From contig DXVY01000003.1 in the NCBI GenBank assembly GCA_019417145.1, forward strand, positions 1 to 8,580: DNA of 8,580 nt. The letters are read 5' to 3'. Source of the stretch: Clostridiales bacterium (lineage in GTDB: Bacteria > Bacillota > Clostridia > Oscillospirales > Acutalibacteraceae). The notes beneath the pieces are model-generated. The model ran no database searches. It was given only the letters and a program-made list of their open reading frames with translations, and was not told the DNA's origin. The translations under genes were made by a program, and so were the position numbers. This document shows, one piece after another, positions 6,702 to 8,580 of this stretch; positions within the stretch are counted from its first letter, which is position 1, and every line of letters starts with the position of its first letter.

Positions 6702-6730
6702 CCATGATGGGCGTTTTCGCCCTTTCATGG
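6702..6730 (+). promoter_or_regulatory. Hairpin at the predicted 5' end of the tepA mRNA
   Basis: CCATGA (6702-6707) pairs with TCATGG (6725-6730), and GGGCG (6709-6713) pairs with CGCCC (6718-6722) around a TTTT tetraloop (6714-6717), with a small internal loop of T against TT. It begins within a few bases of the predicted start site. It could protect the transcript's 5' end, and as DNA the imperfect dyad could serve as an operator. A terminator is unlikely because no T run follows. Confidence 0.5.
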
Positions 6731-6771
6731 CCATGTATGGAAAACCCGTCCGCCGGCCAAACTATCAAGGT

Positions 6772-6778
6772 AAGGAGG
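6772..6778 (+). promoter_or_regulatory. Ribosome binding site deciding the tepA start
   Basis: AAGGAGG lies 8 nt upstream of ATG 6787, which is in frame with the ClpP-like protein. The longer reading from ATG 6727 would place this site inside the coding region and its start inside the 3' arm of the leader hairpin, with no ribosome binding site of its own. Confidence 0.85.
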
Positions 6779-6786
6779 CGGATGAT

Positions 6787-7560
6787 ATGGGAGCATCCAA
6801 AAAGAAAAAGCAACCCGTGAAGAACGACGTGGGGGATTTTCCCCGGCAGCCGGAAGAAGCACAGGAGGAGTCGCCGGACAAGGAGCAGGAGGGGCTCACC
6901 CCAGATCAGCTGGAGCAGATTGAAAAAATGGGGGCGGTAACTCCGGCCAAGGGACGGCATCTCATCCACTGTCTGACCGTGGTGGGGCAGGTGGAAGGCC
7001 ATTATATCCTGCCGGCCCAAAATAAAACCACCAAATACGAGCATGTGATTCCCCAACTGGTGGCCATTGAGGAGGACCCGGAGATTGAGGGGCTGATTAT
7101 TATCCTCAATACCGTGGGCGGGGATGTAGAGGCGGGGCTGGCCATAGCCGAGCTGATCGCCGGCATGAAGAAGCCCACCGTTTCCCTGGTTTTGGGAGGC
7201 GGCCACTCCATCGGCGTACCCCTGGCGGTATCGGCCAAGCGGTCCTTTATAGCCCCTTCGGCCACCATGACCATCCACCCCGTGCGCATGAGCGGGCTGG
7301 TGCTGGGCGTACCCCAGACCCTGAGCTACTTTGACAGGATGCAGGAGCGGATCGTCCGCTTTGTCACCGACAATTCGGGCGTTTCGGCCGAGCGGTTTAA
7401 GCAGCTGATGATGAATACCGGCGAGCTGGTCACCGACGTGGGCACCGTCTTGGACGGGGAATCTGCGGTTAAGGAAGGGCTAATCGACCAGTTGGGCGGC
7501 CTGTCCGATGTGATTGAAAGCCTGTACGCCATGATTGAGGAAGGGGGGCGTCCGGTGTGA
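6787..7560 (+). CDS. tepA: ClpP-like serine protease of the TepA/YmfB family
   Basis: Cytoplasmic ClpP/crotonase-fold protein. In Bacillus subtilis the homolog was named translocation-enhancing protein and has been linked to degradation of small acid-soluble spore proteins in outgrowth (recalled family knowledge). From ATG 6787 it has 257 residues: a charged, Glu/Lys/Gln-rich N-terminal segment (1-50) with no hydrophobic signal, then the ClpP-like core. LNTVGGDVEAGLAIAELI lies at about 108-125, LGGGHSIGVPLAVS at about 136-149 with candidate nucleophile S141, and ATMTIHPVR at 159-167 with candidate H164. The acidic third member may be D207 or D213; GESAVKEGLID (214-224) matches the end of ClpP proteins. 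No AAA+ partner is encoded nearby. ylzJ overlaps its last 4 nt, and tepA-ylzJ-ftsK is the Bacillus order. Confidence 0.9.
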   Translation: MGASKKKKQPVKNDVGDFPRQPEEAQEESPDKEQEGLTPDQLEQIEKMGAVTPAKGRHLIHCLTVVGQVEGHYILPAQNKTTKYEHVIPQLVAIEEDPEIEGLIIILNTVGGDVEAGLAIAELIAGMKKPTVSLVLGGGHSIGVPLAVSAKRSFIAPSATMTIHPVRMSGLVLGVPQTLSYFDRMQERIVRFVTDNSGVSAERFKQLMMNTGELVTDVGTVLDGESAVKEGLIDQLGGLSDVIESLYAMIEEGGRPV

Positions 7561-7748
7561 TCCTGTATACTACAGCCACGGCCGAGGCGATCTTTCCCGG
7601 TTCGCCCGCCGACTGTAAGGTGGAACCCCTGCCCCACGGCTATGTCGAGGTGACCGGGGAAGGGGCGGAGCGGCAGGTATGCCGAATCTTTTCCACCGAC
7701 CCGGCCGATTATTTAAATCCCCGGTACCAGCCGGGCAGCAGATTCTGA
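7557..7748 (+). CDS. ylzJ: YlzJ-like protein
   Basis: Small protein of 63 residues of unknown function, matching the YlzJ-like family by its MILYT start and the conserved C-terminal stretch STDPADYLNPRYQPG at about residues 46-60. It starts at GTG 7557, overlapping the tepA stop as GTGA, which points to translational coupling; a G-rich site (AAGGGGGG, 7541-7548) lies 8 nt upstream inside tepA. There is no signal peptide or membrane segment; the fold is probably small and beta-rich. Its position between tepA and ftsK/spoIIIE repeats the Bacillus arrangement, which supports the assignment. Confidence 0.88.
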   Translation: MILYTTATAEAIFPGSPADCKVEPLPHGYVEVTGEGAERQVCRIFSTDPADYLNPRYQPGSRF

Positions 7749-7804
7749 TCTAAAATCGCCGGTTCTGCCGGCACACTAAAATGATGCAAAAGGAGGGACG
7801 GGCC

Positions 7805-8580
7805 ATGGCTGCGAAAAAGGCGCCCACCAGAAAACCGGCCGGCCGGCCGCAAACCAAAAAGACGCCGGCCAAGTCGAGGTCCAAAAGCGCTACGGCGACC
7901 AAAATGGCCGCCGCCGAGCGGGAACGGATCTCTTCCGGCCGCCGGCAGCTTTGGGCCGTCCTACTCTTTGCGGTTGCGGCCTTTCTGCTCTGTGTGACCC
8001 TGATCAAGGGCCAGAACGTCTGGCTGGCCATACATAATTTTCTCTTTGGTATTTTTGGCATCTGCGCCTATTTCTGGCCGGTGCTGTTAGGCTATGTGGC
8101 CGTGCTCTGCGCCGCCGACAAGATCGGTAAGGTTGCGGGCAAGGTGCTGGAGTCCGGTATCCTCATCGTGTTGGTGGGGGCGGCCATTGACATTTTTTCC
8201 CGTCCTGCGGGGGATAAAGCCGGGTTTTTGGACTGTCTGGGGAACGCCTATCAGGCGGGCGCATCGGTCAAGGGCGGGGGGCTTTTGGGCAGCCTCATCG
8301 GCTGGCCCCTCTTCCGGCTTTTCGGCAAGACGGGGGCCGGGATCACCGTGATCCTGCTGATCTTTATCTTTTTTATGCTGGTCACCGGCACCACCCTGCT
8401 CATGCTCTTTAGGGCCCTGTATAAGCCGGTGCGCACCATCGAGCGGCAGGCGTCCGACCTCTATGCCCAGCGGCGGGAGTTGGCTGAGCAGCGGCGGCAG
8501 GAGGCGGCCGCTGCGCCCCGGTTTAATATCGACGTGCCCATCGACGACCTGCCTACCGGCGCTAAAGAGGACCGAAAGCC
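7805..8580 (+). CDS. ftsK: DNA translocase FtsK/SpoIIIE, N-terminal part
   Basis: Open from ATG 7805 to the right edge (258 codons plus 2 nt, no stop), so the gene is cut by the window. AAGGAGGG (7790-7797) sits 7-8 nt upstream. Visible parts: a basic, Lys/Arg/Pro/Ala-rich cytoplasmic tail (11 basic residues in the first 33), then the multi-pass membrane domain typical of FtsK/SpoIIIE, with segments near residues 49-67, 73-103, 115-131, 157-173 and 178-203. After these comes a charged linker with RRELAEQRRQEAAAA (223-237) and FNIDVPIDDLP (240-250). The gamma/motor domain with Walker motifs must lie beyond 8580 and is not seen. The family pumps DNA through the division or sporulation septum. 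Identity rests on the membrane/linker pattern and on the tepA-ylzJ neighbours; FtsK versus SpoIIIE cannot be separated from this part. Confidence 0.88.
   Translation, partial: MAAKKAPTRKPAGRPQTKKTPAKSRSKSATATKMAAAERERISSGRRQLWAVLLFAVAAFLLCVTLIKGQNVWLAIHNFLFGIFGICAYFWPVLLGYVAVLCAADKIGKVAGKVLESGILIVLVGAAIDIFSRPAGDKAGFLDCLGNAYQAGASVKGGGLLGSLIGWPLFRLFGKTGAGITVILLIFIFFMLVTGTTLLMLFRALYKPVRTIERQASDLYAQRRELAEQRRQEAAAAPRFNIDVPIDDLPTGAKEDRK

Noticed and set aside
7758..7772. GCCGG/CCGGC hairpin between ylzJ and ftsK
   Set aside because: A 5-bp stem without a T tract; too weak for a terminator, and ftsK probably relies on read-through from the tepA promoter.
7805..7903. Basic Lys/Arg/Pro/Ala-rich stretch as a separate histone-like DNA-binding protein
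   Set aside because: It is continuous with the FtsK membrane domain, and basic cytoplasmic tails are common at the N-terminus of clostridial FtsK proteins.

Overview
The window is about 60% GC and reads as chromosomal core sequence from a high-GC, probably spore-forming member of the Clostridia, with an Oscillospirales/Flavonifractor-like flavour. That placement is inference. It rests on the hpt-ftsH, trmK-Nif3 and tepA-ylzJ-ftsK gene orders, all Firmicutes-typical, on AGGAGG-type ribosome binding sites, and on TTG/GTG starts in a GC-rich genome. All genes lie on the plus strand. I see no mobile element, CRISPR array, rRNA or tRNA.

Layout: (1) 26-2474 holds hpt and ftsH, closed by a hairpin at 2484-2514. 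(2) 2475-2751 is an intergenic stretch with two overlapping inverted repeats, a sigma-A-like promoter (2649-2677) and a short leader that can be folded on paper as an H-type pseudoknot. (3) 2752-6556 is a run of five genes: a DUF1858 redox-disulfide protein, trmK, a compact Nif3/DUF34 protein, rqcH and a 68-residue cysteine-bearing protein of unknown function. It ends in a strong bulged-stem terminator (6571-6611). (4) 6664-6692 is a near-ideal extended -10 promoter, followed by a 29-nt hairpin at the predicted 5' end of the transcript. It drives tepA (ClpP-like), ylzJ (overlapping tepA by 4 nt) and ftsK/spoIIIE, which runs off the right edge.

Functional themes: purine salvage (Hpt) with membrane protein quality control (FtsH); tRNA modification (TrmK) and ribosome-associated quality control (RqcH, C-terminal Ala tailing of stalled nascent chains) in one probable operon; and a sporulation/division-linked trio (TepA, YlzJ, FtsK/SpoIIIE). 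I find no clearly new multi-gene system. The points worth a second look are the structured leader upstream of the DUF1858 gene, the small Cys-motif protein downstream of rqcH, the Asp-to-Glu difference in the RqcH D-R motif, and the 5'-end hairpin of the tepA transcript.
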